The position numbers were made by a program, and so were the translations under genes. From the NCBI GenBank assembly GCA_002633005.1, contig NMRA01000273.1, positions 313,555 to 377,554 of the forward strand: DNA of 64,000 nt, given 5' to 3'. Below the pieces are notes generated by a model, which saw only the letters and a list, made by a program, of their open reading frames with translations, was not told the origin of the DNA and searched no databases. Shown here piece by piece: positions 1 through 10,105 of the stretch. This stretch comes from Phoronis australis (lineage: Eukaryota > Phoronida > Phoronidae). Every line of letters begins with the position of its first letter. The stretch's first letter is position 1.

Positions 1-1
1 C

Positions 2-187
2 TCTTTTAATAGTTTTACCCACAAGCGAAGTAGAGCATTGTGGCGCAATGGTAAATATATTTCATGGGAGCATGTCATAAAACTCTACCACCACGAACAA
101 AGTGCAGTTTTACAGCTTGCTCCCAAGCTGTCACGAGTTCACATCTACCTCACTTGGCACTATGACAACTACAAGCTGCTTCTCTGA
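2..187 (+). pseudogene. P-element/THAP9-type transposase fragment, cut by the window edge
   Basis: An open frame runs from base 2 to a stop at about 187. It encodes a segment of the P-element/THAP9-like transposase family, recognisable from the stretch HKRSRALWRNGKYISWEHV followed by LAPKLSRVHIYLT. In the family this lies in the later RNase H-like half, after the DVPHLL motif. The same protein region recurs in the second copy at about 3040-3080 (HKQSRNMWRNG), so these are two separate insertions in the same orientation. The frame ends early and I see no continuation, so this is a decayed copy whose 5' part lies left of the window. Family assignment is from recalled family patterns. Confidence 0.7.
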
Positions 188-1569
188 GGCTGCAAAAATC
201 TAGTGCATGTGCACCATTTACTGGGAACGGTGGCAGTCGAAAGAAGGGACCACGCAACATCGTAGTTGACAACAGTGCAATTCCAAAGAGAAAGAATTCA
301 CGATGATACTGTTACTGAACAGCAATTCTAATGCACAGGGATTGCTATTGCACAGAAAACTTGTCTGCAGCCATTTGAAGTGGTGTAATTTGTTGGTTGC
401 CTATAATAATATGTATTGAAATTGGTTAGCCTCTTGCTTAAAACCAACAAAAGTTAAAAATGTTTTTTACATGTGCACATACTGCAATGCACTGTCGTTT
501 CATTAATAGTTGGTACACTAATGTACTACTTTACCCTTGACAGCTTCATGTTCAAACTAATAGAGACAAAAGTAAACATGCAAACCATTCGAGATCAAAC
601 TCCATTCACTGACAAAATTTTTGAATTTCAATGATGAGGCAAGTTATGCAGTGACAAACTGCTAGCAACTTACATGTACAAACTATTTTTCCCTGGGACC
701 CCTACAGTACAAACTATTAGAGGGAAATACCATGTTTCAAAGTGTCAGAAGTTGACTATGGGTTTAGTTTGAAAGGTAACTACGGCGTGTAATTGTGCAT
801 GAATGGAGAGAGAATGATTAAATTCAGTAATAAGTTTATAATTTAATTAAGTTTATTATTAATTAATTTAATTATTATTTATTATTTAATGGAAGTAAAA
901 CCTGTTGTTAATTAATTTAGTATACTAACAATGAAGAAGAAATAGTACGCTACCACCCTCTGTAAGGGTAACTTCAATCAATTAGTCATAAATAATGAAA
1001 AGTCTTATCTGCTGTACACGCTGTAGGACGTGACACTCCTTGGTCAATCCTCCTACTAACACACACTGTTCTGCAACCGCATGATCTTATCTAATCATAT
1101 CATTGGCTGTTACGATTTGATCTCAGAAATTTCTGGAATCCTTACACAAATATTATTGAAAATATCTATATGTAGGTTGCAGGTTTTCTTGTAGACAAAT
1201 ATTGTTGAATAACCGAGTTGGGTTGTTTCCACTAGCTTGAGTTGGTTGGTGCTGATGTAGTAACATCATTTCTAAAATCTGTTGGTCTATTTACTCCAAA
1301 ATTGGGGAAAAAAGTGAGCATCATTAACCACCATGGGTGTACCATACAATCATGCTCAGTCTTCTAAGAACTATGTAACACCCGAAGATGGCCAGCGAAA
1401 TTGTAGACTGAAACCTCATGCCAATGTAAATAGGCTAGATGTTGGTGTAAATAGTCCAATAGATTTTAGAAGTGGGGATGAGGTTACTCAGTATTTGAGG
1501 CTACTCTTTGTAGAATCTGCCTATGTTGTGTACATTTTTGTTACTAGTATGCTGTTGCCTTATTTTCAG
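188..1569. other. Non-coding stretch, A+T-rich
   Basis: No convincing exon is seen. Positions 836-900 are a TAAT/TTTA-rich low-complexity tract. A short ORF near 1333-1560 shows no recognisable domain. A polypyrimidine tract and AG at 1561-1569 could be the splice acceptor for the transposase segment that follows. Confidence 0.5.
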
Positions 1570-3478
1570 ATGAAAATCTCAATACACTGGCTGACCTCAC
1601 GAATAACTCAAAAGATTTACCAGACTCTTGGGTGATGAACCTTACAGCAGAACATATAATGATCATCAAGCTGTGTGTTGTCAATGATGTGCCTCGTTGT
1701 AAATGTGCCATCACTGTTTCTCGGGACTTAAGCTAAAAAATTAAAGAACTGCCACTCAGTCATCAGATCTACAGTGACAGCAGTCTGAAAATTGAAAATT
1801 CTGTACTTAATGTAGTCAATGCCATCAACACGATGTGCATATGCACTGGTAATCCTGATGAGCAGTACCAGGGTTACTCAAGATATGACAGCGGATTCTT
1901 AGAAGGTCCAATGGGAGAAGAATACCAAAGCTCTGTGAGGTCTCAGCAATGTGAGCTGCTGATTATGAAGGAAAATGCACGGTGTAAAGAATGTTGTAGA
2001 TATCGGAAAACCCCAAGAGCGATAGAATCAAGAAAGCGTCGTAATTGCGATGATCCCACAATCCCTTCATCCAATACCCCTTTGACTCATTTAGACAACC
2101 ACCAGTTGAGAATGAGAGTAAAGGCTCATACCCAACAAGCACGGAACGTACAACTGACGGTCAAGATATTAGAGAACAGAATTCAAGACCAGATAGGCAT
2201 CAACGGTGTTGACAAACTTGTGAGATAAACGATATCGCATGAATCAAAAAGAAATCCACTTGAAAGTGATTCATTCATGGCCCTATTTTTGGAGCAACAG
2301 AGGAAGCATTTGAGGTCAAGGATGCTAGACGTATGCGCTGGCATCTTATGATAGTGAGATGGGCCCTCAGCATCAAGCTGAAGTCGTCTGCTGCATATGA
2401 TGCATTGCAGTCTGCTGGCTTTATTAAACTACCATCCCAACGCACATTACAGGATTACACCAGTGTTTTTAAAGTGAGGACTGGGTTCCAGGTGGAAGCA
2501 TTCCAGCAAATGCAAAGAGAAATGGAAGTTGCCAGATTGGATGATTCTCAAAAGTTCTGCACTTTATTACAAGATGAGATCAAGATAAAGTCAAATCTTG
2601 TATTCGATAAGAATAGTGGGGAGCTCATAGGGTTTGTTGACCTTGGCAACATAGACAATGAGTTACACGATTTTGAGGCAAACCTGAAGGGCAACAACGA
2701 ACCAAGAATAGACTTGGCTAAGTATATGCTCACTTTAGTGGTGCGTTCACTAACGTCAAATTTCAAGTTTGCCCTCACTCATTTTCCATGTGATATAACA
2801 GCAGATTATTTGTACCCAATCTTGTGGGAAGCTGTAGAGCGTTTGGAAATTTGTGGTTTGAAAATTCTGTGCATTACCTGTGATGGAGCATCACCAAACC
2901 GGAAGTTTTTAGGATGCATGATATTAACTTGGATGAAGTTGTATACAAGACTACCAACATTTGGGCTGACGACAATAGGCCATTATTTTATTTCAGATGT
3001 GCCACATCTCTTGATGANAACAAAACAAAACTGTCTATCAAACTCTTTTTGTCACAAGCAAAGTAGAAACATGTGGCGTAATGGTTGTGACATCTCTTGG
3101 TTTCACATTGTTCAATTGCCACTGAACGAAGTAAGATGCTTCTTAGTTATCAAACTATGGAAGGAATTGAAATCACTGTTAAGTCATTTGTTGAAGCGTG
3201 TACATTTCTATTGAATAATGGCGCCAGTTTTGATTGAGTGATCATTTTAATCAAGATCCAATAGAGCAGTGGTCAGCAATGCACAGGCATGCTGGTGGTT
3301 CAAATGAAAACCCAGATGTTAATCAGTTCAATTTCAACATTGCGTCACTTCGAGTACAGAAGTCATGTGCTATGAAGAAATTCAATGCCAATACAAGAGG
3401 TGCCCTGATGATAGGGTTATTGACAACACTACTCTACCCAAGAGACAGAGAAGTGGTCTTTAACATCTGATGAATGGT
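1570..3478 (+). pseudogene. Decayed P-element/THAP9-type transposase gene
   Basis: In order: 1570-2228 is one frame, interrupted only by a TAA at 1734. It holds the CTGNPDEQYQG motif and the SQQCELLIMKENARCKEC...RAIESRKRR block of this family. A frameshift near 2325 leads into 2333-2905, with RMRWHLMIVRWALSIKLKS, LPSQRTLQDYT, and the catalytic-domain stretch LLQDEIKIKSNLVFDK..GELIGFVDLG. The frame then shifts near 2910 (MHDINLDEVVYKTTNIWADD) and back near 2990 (FISDVPHLLM, with an N at 3018). Further breaks lie near 3080-3240, before the C-terminal block NQDPIEQWSAMHRHAGGSNENP..LRVQKSCAMKKFNANTRG (3234-3470). The family transposes DNA by a DDE-type RNase H fold. At least four frameshifts, one nonsense codon and no visible N-terminal THAP domain argue for a dead copy. 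The acceptor-like AG at 1568-1569 suggests lost upstream exons. Confidence 0.85.
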
Positions 3479-4235
3479 CAAGGGTGTAATTGTGAGATTT
3501 TGCTCAATATATTGACAAATTCATAGTCAACTGGACGTAATATGTGTTGATGTACACAAAACAGTATTGTGATATTGCGTTAGTTTCTGTTAGATGTAAC
3601 AATGCAATCAACTTCACAAACACGTTAATTCAATAAAACTACATATGTATTTAAATCAGTTGCTTTCTCTATTTACAGATGAGGTCGTTGAACCAGATGC
3701 TGTCTATTTACAAATTAGACTCAAAATACTGAGCTATTACGATATTTTTGCTAAAATGCACATTGCATTATTTTCACTACTTTATAACTCATCAGTCGAA
3801 AGGTGTCACAAAACTACAGATCATTCAATAAATTCAGTTAGCGTTAAGTTCCATACACCGTTATTTGTGGAATGTTTTGCATTGAAATATGTTCTGCAAA
3901 ATTTTGAACAAAAGTGAAATGGAAAGAGTAGCTACTAATGACAAGGTCTCTTTACTATGAACATCCAAAAGGCACGAGCACCTTTCTGTGTGATGAAATG
4001 TGCTTATTCAACATACACTTGCTTAGTCAAGGCAGTAGTATTAGTTATCGGATGCACATAATTGCTTCTTAAACAATTACTTTTGACTGAATGACCAATT
4101 CTGCAAATTGAATTATCAATGCACAGTAATAATTCTAGGGATTCAGCAACTCCTGAGTGTTCCATAAGCACATGTCAATGCATAAAACTGTACTCGTTTA
4201 CAACTCCTTAGGCACAACAGAATTTACATATTAGA
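3479..4235. other. Non-coding stretch
   Basis: Probably the 3' flank of the P-like relic. Short ORFs such as 3645-3917 have no recognisable motif and look like chance openings. I see no inverted ends that would close the element. Confidence 0.4.
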
Positions 4236-4303
4236 TACATTTTTAGTGTCTTCCTCAAGCCCTTCTCATACTTAGGATTCTTTGACTCAGTTTCTGGTAG
4301 CTT

Positions 4304-5191
4304 TCAAGAAGTTTTTTTTTGGAAAGAAAACCCCCTGATGGTGACGAACAATTTCACAAACATTGACAAAACATCTAACTTAACGCCTTGAGTAAACCCA
4401 ACAGTGGCGTTCTCCCACTTAGACAGTAAAATTTCATTTTGTAGCGCGCTACTCAACACCCCATTCCTCAGATCACCCCCAAAGTAACAGTCCACAGACT
4501 CTCTATTGAACAAAGATTTCACCACAAGTTCAAGCTCAACAATGAACTCTACTAGAGCCTCAGATGGGCGCACTAACCCCCCACGGTCACTGATTGATAC
4601 CCAGTCCTTTGTGCCAACAACCTGATCTTTGTTACACAGTTTGTAGTAGTTGAACCATTTTATGTCCCTTTTTACAATTACCAACTTTTGTCAGTAGACT
4701 AGCACACACTGCACCAGAAATGTACTCCAATGCATCTTTCTCTATAAAGCTCACTTCAGCATCCAGACTAGAACTGTGCTTTTTAGAGTTTTCCTTGAGA
4801 TTGTCTTTCAAAACAATGTTGAAAAGTCTCCTCACATAGGATCCTAAAGCACGACGCTTGGTTATCTGACAACTGGTCTTTAGGAGGCCAGTTCCCTTTT
4901 CAATGAACTCCTCATCAGTCAAGTTCAGATGATACGCCTGCCACACTGCTTCAGGTTGTCGACTGGGTAGAACAAAATGGCCCCCAGCAGTAAGAAATTC
5001 CCAGACAAAGTCTGCCATGAACTGCAGAGGATCACTATGCCTAAAACCAGCCACAACTTCTATGATCTTTCTATCGGCAGCTGATAACTTCATGAATTCG
5101 TCATTTTCAACTTCTGATATAGCCATATCAATGTAGGAGTTCATTCTCTCCTCGAGAATGTCTCGTGTGAATGCCGACGATACCTTTTTAC
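4304..5191 (-). CDS. Exon B of the zinc-finger/transposon-type gene
   Basis: Acceptor AG at 5193-5192 on the minus strand. Two overlapping frames (5191-4632 and 4684-4304) together make about 285 codons of continuous-looking protein, which implies one frameshift near 4660-4690. No catalytic DDE pattern could be assigned by eye. Tryptophan, aspartate and leucine-rich helices dominate. Confidence 0.55.
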
Positions 5192-6132
5192 CTAAAAATA
5201 GGAAAAGAATTAAATTACTCCCAACAATAACTTTAATGTAGGTCAGAAAAAATTAACAATTAGGTCTAAATCAACAAGCTAAAGCTATTGTTAACAATGT
5301 TTCACTCGACCTTGCATGAGTACAAAATCAATATCTAACTCATACAGACTGAAGTGCCACTGCGTTGTACCCTCGGCCTAACACATAGATTGCACAGACC
5401 TAAGGATTTTTAGGACCGGTCTCCTTCATTCAGATAGGTATAAACTAAATTTGCATCCTGGATAATTAAATTGTGACAGGTATTTCACATTTATCTGAAT
5501 GTTAAAAGCCAGTATTACATAATTTTTTCACGAGTTCAACTTCATGTTGTAACAACTTTACAGCAAAAACTCGGTGTATGAATTTGAACATTTATAACAT
5601 ACAAAGTTTTTTCATCATACTGCATTTCCTGTGCTACAACCTCCCGAGGGTGTTTGGTGAACTAGCAACCATTCTAGATATAAATCATACCTTTTAAGCT
5701 CCTTTTCTACTTCATACTACTTGACTTGCTTCTGGTCTTCAGCAGTTCAGGAACTAAAAGAAAATCAACAGTTAAAAACAGTGACACGCTTCCAGCATCT
5801 ATGTTTTAATGAGAGAGGTGACGTTAGTATTTACATTCTCGCCCAAATTAAAACGCTCAGATTTTTCTTCTACCAAGGAACCAGTGCACTTTTCCTTATA
5901 TCTTATGTCTCTAGTTAGTCTCGCTACATGATGATACGAGTTTTACGAGGAGGTGACGAACAGAACTAACTGGGCTGTGTGAAATTTCTGGGTCTAAAGG
6001 AGGTCAACACACAGTGGCACTCAGCCGAACCTTGACAATAGCCTAGTTAATAGCTGGTTAGCTAGTCTCTATAACATGTACGATGTTTTACACCATCGAG
6101 TCGACAGCCTAAACATTAATTACTTAACTTAC

Positions 6133-6259
6133 CAGAGAAAGACAATGACGGGTCGCGATTTTTCACGTGCCTTGTGATTCCAGATGCCGTTTTCAACTCT
6201 TTTTGGCACACAGGACACTCGTACACAGCATCGACATCGCCAACCATGTCGACCTTCAT
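6133..6259 (-). CDS. Exon A with a C2H2-like finger
   Basis: ATG at 6259-6257, donor GTAAGT at 6132-6127. The finger has CPVC, the hydrophobic/L spacing and TRHV of a classical finger, but D replaces the expected final histidine region. Phase-1 end matches the phase-1 start of exon B. Confidence 0.55.
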
Positions 6260-7395
6260 GACTTTTGTCCTTTATTGTTCTACAGTATCATCGCTGCTAT
6301 TGCTCACATCGTCGTCTTCAAAACTAACATCAAGTATACTATTCCAATCAATGCTATCATCAAACGAAATTAAAACTATCTTTAGAATACATAATAAATG
6401 AAACGACTTCAGAAACTCTGCCACAAAGAATATGGCGACTGCATTCTCGTCACTCGAGAGAATACACGTGAATCAATGTTCAGTAATCATCGCTGTCCGG
6501 AAATACCCGACAGACGGGTTGATTGCGGCTTAACTCCGTGGCGCCAATGTTTTGTACGACGACCGACGGACTGAAAAGATTGCAAGCCCGCAACGAAGCT
6601 CTTTTCAATAGGGTTTGCCGCGTTGCTATTCCTTCTCTTACTGGTTCCTAGGTGAAAATGACTTGAAAATAGTACAAACAAAAATCAATTCATTTTTTGA
6701 CCAGCAACAACTCAATGATGAGTAATACCTATTCAAGACAAAAATAAAGCTTAAATGCAGCTGTTCATATGTATTCACCAAAAACAACACGACACAATCA
6801 AAACTTCATGGAACTGTGTCATTCAGCTGTTCAATCAAGCACCTTGGGACAAGGGAAATCTACAGTGAAGATGGCAGAGGGAGCAAGACTAAGTGCGACT
6901 GCAAACAGTAACATGGGGCAATGAAAGCACTACACCCTGCAAAGTGAAAGTCAACCGAAGTGTACAAAAAGTTCAGGTATTATCTGAGGGAATGGCTACC
7001 CAATACAACACTCCCAAGGGTACAAGTTTAAATAAACCACCCTGCCACTATAAGAGGTAGTTAACAGAGGAGACGACAGGACCACCAGCAGGAGCACTAA
7101 ACAAGCAGGCTCTTTTACCTGTGCTGAAGTCCAAAGTGGGAATTGAGGACGTGATTGGTGTAATGACGTTCCTAAACACAAAGCTACCATCAGCGCAGAG
7201 CCTACAAAGCAAACTGAATGCCATGGGTAAGACTGCGACTCAACTTGGCGAAAATCAAATGCTGGAAAATCAGCGTTATGTTTAGAATGTGACAAGCATG
7301 GCTACAGTCACGTGACTTTTCCCGCCAGATGTGAATTTGAATTTCTGAAAATTTTCCACCTAATTTTGACAAGAAACAAGGCATAATATCAAACC
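6260..7395. other. Non-coding stretch, 5' flank of the ORF1-like gene
   Basis: No exon could be supported. 6830-7395 probably includes the untranslated leader of the ORF1-like element. The overlapping ORFs on the minus strand (6996-7384) read unlike protein and lack motifs. Confidence 0.4.
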
Positions 7396-8190
7396 ATGGA
7401 GGACGAAAACAGAAAAAGGAACGCCAGCACCGAAAGCACTGAACTAAATGTGATTTCTAAGAAGATGACGCAAACTACACTGGATTTTAGAAGTATTACC
7501 CCAGTCCGTGAGGCAGATCGCAGTACATGTGAAAGTGATCCTGAAATCCTGAGGTTTCAAAAGGCACTTACATCGCCAGAAGTGATCAAAACTTTGAGAG
7601 AGCAACTAATAGATCCTGCCCTAAACGATATTAAGAGCTTCTATGAATCCAAACTAAAGGAAAAAGACGACCAGATTCACGACCTCAAAGTGCAAGTGAG
7701 TGACCTTCAAAATAGTGTGGACAGTCTCGAGCAATATTCTCGTCGAAATAACATAGTAATCCACGGAATCAACGAGCCAGATAACGAACGCAAAGGGGAC
7801 ACAGATAAAGCTGTTATTGATCTTGGCAAGATGCTTAATATCGACATTAGTTACGAAGACATATGTAGATCTCATACACTAGGACCCAAGAAACCCAATC
7901 AGTCAAGGCATATCCTAATCATATGCAAATTCATAGCTTACAACACCCATGCGATGTTTCTCCAGCATAAAAGTAAACTCAGATCCCAAGTCAGACCACT
8001 GTATATTAACGAAAATTTGACCAAAAGAAGATCCAGTCTATTTGCTCGATGTCGGCGCCTCGTGAAGTCACACACAATAAACAGAACCTGGACCCATGAT
8101 GGAAACATTTTGATTCAACTGAAAGACAACAAGATCAAGCAAATCTCTTCCGAGACAGACTTACTTGTGCTCGAAAACTGTGAACTATAG
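7396..8190 (+). CDS. ORF1-like protein of a non-LTR retrotransposon
   Basis: An intact 264-codon frame with a good start context (aaccATGG). Residues about 1-60 are polar and low in order. Residues about 70-115 form a coiled coil (SKLKEKDDQIHDLKVQVSDL, then QNSVDSLEQ). SLEQYSRRNNIVIHGINEP at about 110-130 is the hallmark start of the RRM-like domain in L1/CR1/L2-type ORF1 proteins. YINENLTKRRSSLFARCRRL and TWTHDGNILIQLKDN at about 205-250 form the C-terminal domain of that family. Such proteins trimerise through the coiled coil and bind the element's RNA. No endonuclease or reverse transcriptase follows, so it is a 3'-truncated element, a solo ORF1, or a captured gene. The lack of stops over 795 bp suggests recent insertion or selection. 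Confidence 0.8.
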   Translation: MEDENRKRNASTESTELNVISKKMTQTTLDFRSITPVREADRSTCESDPEILRFQKALTSPEVIKTLREQLIDPALNDIKSFYESKLKEKDDQIHDLKVQVSDLQNSVDSLEQYSRRNNIVIHGINEPDNERKGDTDKAVIDLGKMLNIDISYEDICRSHTLGPKKPNQSRHILIICKFIAYNTHAMFLQHKSKLRSQVRPLYINENLTKRRSSLFARCRRLVKSHTINRTWTHDGNILIQLKDNKIKQISSETDLLVLENCEL

Positions 8191-10018
8191 TCTGTACTCC
8201 GCATCAATTGGCAAGTATGATTTGTAGAACGCAACACATATTATTCAATGTAAAATATGGCATACTCCCTTAGTCAACTCTCGCCATGTTTGTTTACTCT
8301 GTTCTGGCGCAGCCCGAGTCTTTTTCACTCCGAGTCTACTCCTACAGGCCACCCATTAATAAACAAATTCTCGTCTTTAACCCACTCATCCGTTTACAGG
8401 TGCAGTGCTTATAATGAAAGGGTTACATAACTAAGACGCGCTGTCATAGTGACTATTACCTTCAAGCACACTATTATTTTCTGACTCCTAATTTACCCCA
8501 AATCCAAGTTTAGAGAAATTGCTTCATTGTGGTTACCAAAAGGCCAGTGCGTACTCTCTTGGTACACGTTAACATAAATTTAGAGCCTAGTAGAAGTGAC
8601 AACGTGGCTCAGAACTAGTCCAGGTAATTTCATACATACATAGGGATACCCAGATCCCCAGAATATGAATTGTAAATTGGACGGATTAATGCATAACTAT
8701 TAAACAGGGAACTATGGCAGCACACGCATTGTACAGTGAAGATTGCATTACACTCATATCAACCAGCGTAATGCAAGGGGTCTCAAAACAACACAATGGC
8801 TTTCCATACACACGCATTCACACACGTACTTGCCCACAATAAGTTGGGAATTGTTTTTAGAAGAATGGCAAGCACTTGTACAAGATCAATCTGTTATATC
8901 ACAGAAGCTAGTTACAAGAATTATATACATATTTTGACAATATGTGTAATTCTAAATTGATTTAAATAAAACTTAAGTCATAGACGTAGTTGGTAGATTG
9001 TGGGTAAGCCGTGTTCACATCACAACGATTAGAACTCTTAAAACCTGTTTAAATCACTAACTCTGGGTGTGAATGAGTTGAAATGAGCTGAAGTATAAAA
9101 ATGTGGACACTTGATAGTTTTCGTTTCTAATTCCTCATGAACACCTTTTCTCAGAATTGTAAGATAACTCCTACAGTACCAATAATATAACAAGGAATAG
9201 GTAAACGAATTTTACTCTCAAAAAGTAAATCTTACATTTACCCCTTTCCCAATGGCAAATATGTCTATGACTTCATTTCCTTTATCATCAAAATAAGCGA
9301 AACAAACAAGTTTAATCACTGCACTGTTTCAGAGAACAATGCAGTAAGCTTCAGTATATCCAGCAAACAAAACAGACATCCACAGAAGTGATGTACTGTA
9401 GTCAACAACAGATGGCAGTATTAAATTCAAAGCATTTTCATTAACAATATAATGGACACTACTAAAAGCAGCAGAACTGACACCAACAAAGATGAGATGC
9501 ACGTACAACAAATCAAATTAAACTTCAAGGTCACCTTTGTCTATCGATTAATTTTGTCCCCCTTGAAAATTCCTGCAAATTCACCGACACGATTAGTGAA
9601 ATTTCCATAACTTAATGTTGATGGACAGAAACACAACTGCGGATGACCATATAGCTCTGGCAACTACTGACAGTGCCGCCATAGCCAGCGAGCCAAATCA
9701 AACTTCTGCAATACATTGCAGTCACTTGAGCTTTATGGTATATCACTGCAGCACAGCGTGACTTTATGTCACGTGTTTATAGTGCTGCACAAAACTACAT
9801 TAACTTCGGCTGCATTGAAGTGACACGGCACAGTGAAGACCTGCAAGTAGTTTTTTCTACTCACTTTTGATAGCTGCCATATAAACAATGCAATAAAACT
9901 ATTCTACAGAGAAGAAAATATCACAGAATCAGAATGTAGTAAAATTTTAAAATATATTTCCATGGAGTAAATGATTTCTCAAAACCCATTTTTACTTGCA
10001 GTGTGGTCTCTTCATCTA
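8191..10018. other. Non-coding stretch between the ORF1 element and SAC3D1
   Basis: No reverse-transcriptase motif or conserved exon was found on either strand. The right part should hold the SAC3D1 3' UTR (minus strand). I see no perfect AATAAA on the minus strand close after the stop; an ATTAAA reads near 9316-9311. That site is tentative. Confidence 0.4.
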
Positions 10019-10105
10019 TCAATATTCCCTCGTTCCATTCAGCAATGTCGGGATTGTCTCCCTTTCAAGCTTACAGTTAATACTCCTGGACTGATAGTTG
10101 ACAAC
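10019..10105 (-). CDS. SAC3D1: SAC3D1 exon 7, C-terminus
   Basis: Phase-0 exon of 28 codons plus stop: VVNYQSRSINCKLERETIPT, then LLNGTREY. Position and frame fit the basic CK(L)..T C-terminus of the family. This is the least conserved exon, so its call rests on the TTTTTAACAG acceptor and frame agreement. Confidence 0.72.
   Translation of the reverse strand, partial: VVNYQSRSINCKLERETIPTLLNGTREY

Larger units (their letters stand above)
4236..6259 (-). pseudogene. Two-exon zinc-finger, transposon-type gene, frameshifted
   Basis: Exon A (6259-6133) starts at an ATG and encodes 42 residues with a C2H2-like finger, YECPVCQKELKTASGITRHV, where the last zinc ligand seems lost (KNRD in place of a second H). 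It ends at a GTAAGT donor in phase 1. Exon B starts at 5191 after a TTTTTAG acceptor, also phase 1, so the frame continues across a 941-bp intron. Exon B carries DPLQFMADFVWEFL and YISGAVCASLLTK, then a frameshift near 4680. The next frame has KRDIKWFNYYKL and DRGGLVRPSEALVEFIVELE (to about 4318). A run of nine A at 4312-4320 breaks the frame again, and a basic tail KGLRKTLK can be read near 4236-4260. I recognise the tail pattern from transposon-like proteins of marine invertebrates but cannot name the superfamily. An acidic segment upstream (about 6280-6370) is in the same frame but separated by a TAA. Function unknown; likely a dead mobile-element gene. Confidence 0.6.

Noticed and set aside
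6430-6530. 33-codon + strand frame starting MATAFSSLER
   Set aside because: Short, no continuation by splicing, could be chance.
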